Position numbers and translations under genes: made by a program. A stretch of 13,027 bases of DNA from NCBI GenBank assembly GCA_030636285.1, contig DAOVXE010000005.1:1-13027 (forward strand), given 5' to 3'. This document shows, in pieces, positions 12,654 to 13,027 of the stretch. Every line of letters begins with the position of its first letter. Positions within the stretch are counted from its first letter, which is position 1. The notes beneath the pieces were generated by a model. The model ran no database searches, was not told where the DNA came from, and worked only from the letters and a program-made list of their open reading frames with translations. This DNA comes from Candidatus Falkowiibacteriota bacterium (GTDB taxonomy: Bacteria > Patescibacteria > ABY1 > BM507 > UBA12075).

Positions 12654-12836
12654 TTAATTTAAAATGAAGTCCAGGCCATAAGAGAAGATGAAGTCCAGAC
12701 TGCCAAGAAAAGCGGCAACCGCCAGACTGACTCCGACAACCATAAGAGTATAATTCTTGGTCTCTTTTTTAGTCGGCCAGGTAACCTTTTTCATCTCTTC
12801 AATTGAGCCTTTGATATAATTAACAAGTTTTGCCAT
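12654..12836 (-). CDS. secE: Protein translocase subunit SecE
   Basis: Small essential subunit of the SecYEG channel. It has 60 residues, the usual length of the single-span form: an amphipathic N-terminal segment with the conserved EMKKVTWPTKKE (14-25) and one membrane span at about 30-54 (LMVVGVSLAVAAFLGSLDFI...). It is followed by nusG, the classical order. It is preceded by a strong promoter and a leader hairpin. No Shine-Dalgarno before ATG 12836. Confidence 0.95.
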   Translation of the reverse strand: MAKLVNYIKGSIEEMKKVTWPTKKETKNYTLMVVGVSLAVAAFLGSLDFIFSYGLDFILN

Positions 12837-12862
12837 ATAATTGTTATAAGATTAAGGTAATT

Positions 12863-12886
12863 AAAAACAAGCCTTGCTTTGGCCTG
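12863..12886 (-). terminator. Terminator-like hairpin in the secE leader (possible attenuator)
   Basis: On the minus strand, CAGGCC (12886-12881), loop AAAGCAA, GGCTTG (12873-12868), then TTTTT. It lies between the predicted start of transcription (~12895) and the secE ATG (12836), so it would stop or modulate the secE-nusG-rplK-rplA transcript early. The stem is only 6 bp including one G-U pair. Confidence 0.45.
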
Positions 12887-12901
12887 TTTTAGCTTATTTA
12901 T

Positions 12902-12930
12902 ATAATACTTTAAACTAAATAAACTGTCAA
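12902..12930 (-). promoter_or_regulatory. Sigma-70-type promoter of secE
   Basis: Minus-strand TTGACA (12930-12925), a 17-base spacer and TATTAT (12907-12902), five of six matches in the -10. Predicted start near 12895, leaving a leader of about 58 bases before secE. Its -35 lies 12 bases from the -35 of the divergent Rrf2 promoter. Confidence 0.75.
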
Positions 12931-12942
12931 GGGATTTTTTAT

Positions 12943-12970
12943 TTGACAAAACCTACTGATTGGGTATGAT
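12943..12970 (+). promoter_or_regulatory. Sigma-70-type promoter of the Rrf2-family gene
   Basis: TTGACA (12943-12948), a 16-base spacer and TATGAT (12965-12970). Transcription would begin at about 12977, on the GTG codon that gives the family-typical N-terminus, implying a leaderless or nearly leaderless message. Confidence 0.65.
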
Positions 12971-12976
12971 ATGGAG

Positions 12977-13027
12977 GTGAAGTTTTCAACAATGACAACT
13001 TATGGCGTACGGGCGATGATCGCTTTG
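12977..13027 (+). CDS. Rrf2-family transcriptional regulator (5' end only)
   Basis: The frame reads (M)KFSTMTTYGVRAMIAL and runs out of the window. This matches the start of Rrf2/IscR-type winged-helix regulators (M-K-x-S-T-x-x-x-Y-G-x-R-A). Members regulate iron-sulfur, redox or stress genes; the specificity cannot be seen. The start is placed at GTG 12977 because it restores the family N-terminus. ATG 12971 in the same frame overlaps the -10 box, and ATG 12992 would delete the conserved KxST motif, although GGAGG (12973-12977) lies 14 bases ahead of it. It is divergent from secE. Confidence 0.8.
   Translation, partial: MKFSTMTTYGVRAMIAL

Overview
The window looks like a chromosomal segment of a candidate-phyla-radiation (Patescibacteria/Parcubacteria-like) bacterium. 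That placement is an inference from compact SD-poor genes, MiaB and MiaA carrying repeat-derived inserts, a thymidylate-centred nucleotide cluster, and many small palindromic or tandem repeats. TGA is used as a stop (miaB, the DHFR-like gene), so this is not the UGA=Gly code of Gracilibacteria/SR1. uL1 (rplA) is present, which some CPR lineages lack. There is no rRNA, tRNA or CRISPR array.

Layout. (1) 1-196: 3' end of an unrecognised CDS followed by a tandem, out-of-frame copy of the same 3' end. (2) 199-2763, + strand: miaB and miaA, which together make the ms2i6A37 modification of tRNA, separated by a 101-bp MITE-like inverted-repeat element. Both genes carry in-frame stretches of tandem heptanucleotide repeats. 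(3) 2755-4829, - strand: a BrnT-like toxin and ribbon-helix-helix antitoxin, with gatB (Glu-tRNA amidotransferase subunit B) starting 3 nt after the antitoxin stop. A near-palindromic operator sits inside the toxin promoter. (4) 4913-6007, - strand: thymidylate kinase fused to a degenerate dUTPase-fold domain. (5) 6008-6351: a ~200-nt near-perfect inverted repeat flanked by a possible target duplication, then the terminator of the next operon. (6) 9959 down to 6352, - strand: dCMP deaminase, ThyA, a P-loop (d)NMP-kinase-like protein, Dut, a DHFR/RibD-C reductase and Adk. (7) 12836 down to 10096, - strand: secE, nusG, rplK, rplA, with a GxxExxY nuclease-fold gene, bounded by repeats, inserted between nusG and rplK. 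(8) From 12971, + strand: the start of an Rrf2-family regulator, divergent from secE with back-to-back promoters.

How the genes fit together. dCMP deaminase and Dut both supply dUMP, ThyA makes dTMP, the DHFR-like protein is placed to recycle folate, and Tmk and Adk phosphorylate the products; the cluster is an almost self-contained dTTP module. miaA/miaB, gatB, secE, nusG, rplK and rplA are translation, transcription and secretion housekeeping genes. The accessory material is the toxin-antitoxin pair, the GxxExxY cassette, two MITE-like inverted repeats, GC-rich palindromes and the heptad repeats. The most unusual features are the heptad repeats inside coding sequence, the Tmk/dUTPase-like fusion, the long inverted repeat in front of tmk, the GxxExxY insertion in a ribosomal-protein operon, and the toxin-antitoxin-gatB arrangement.
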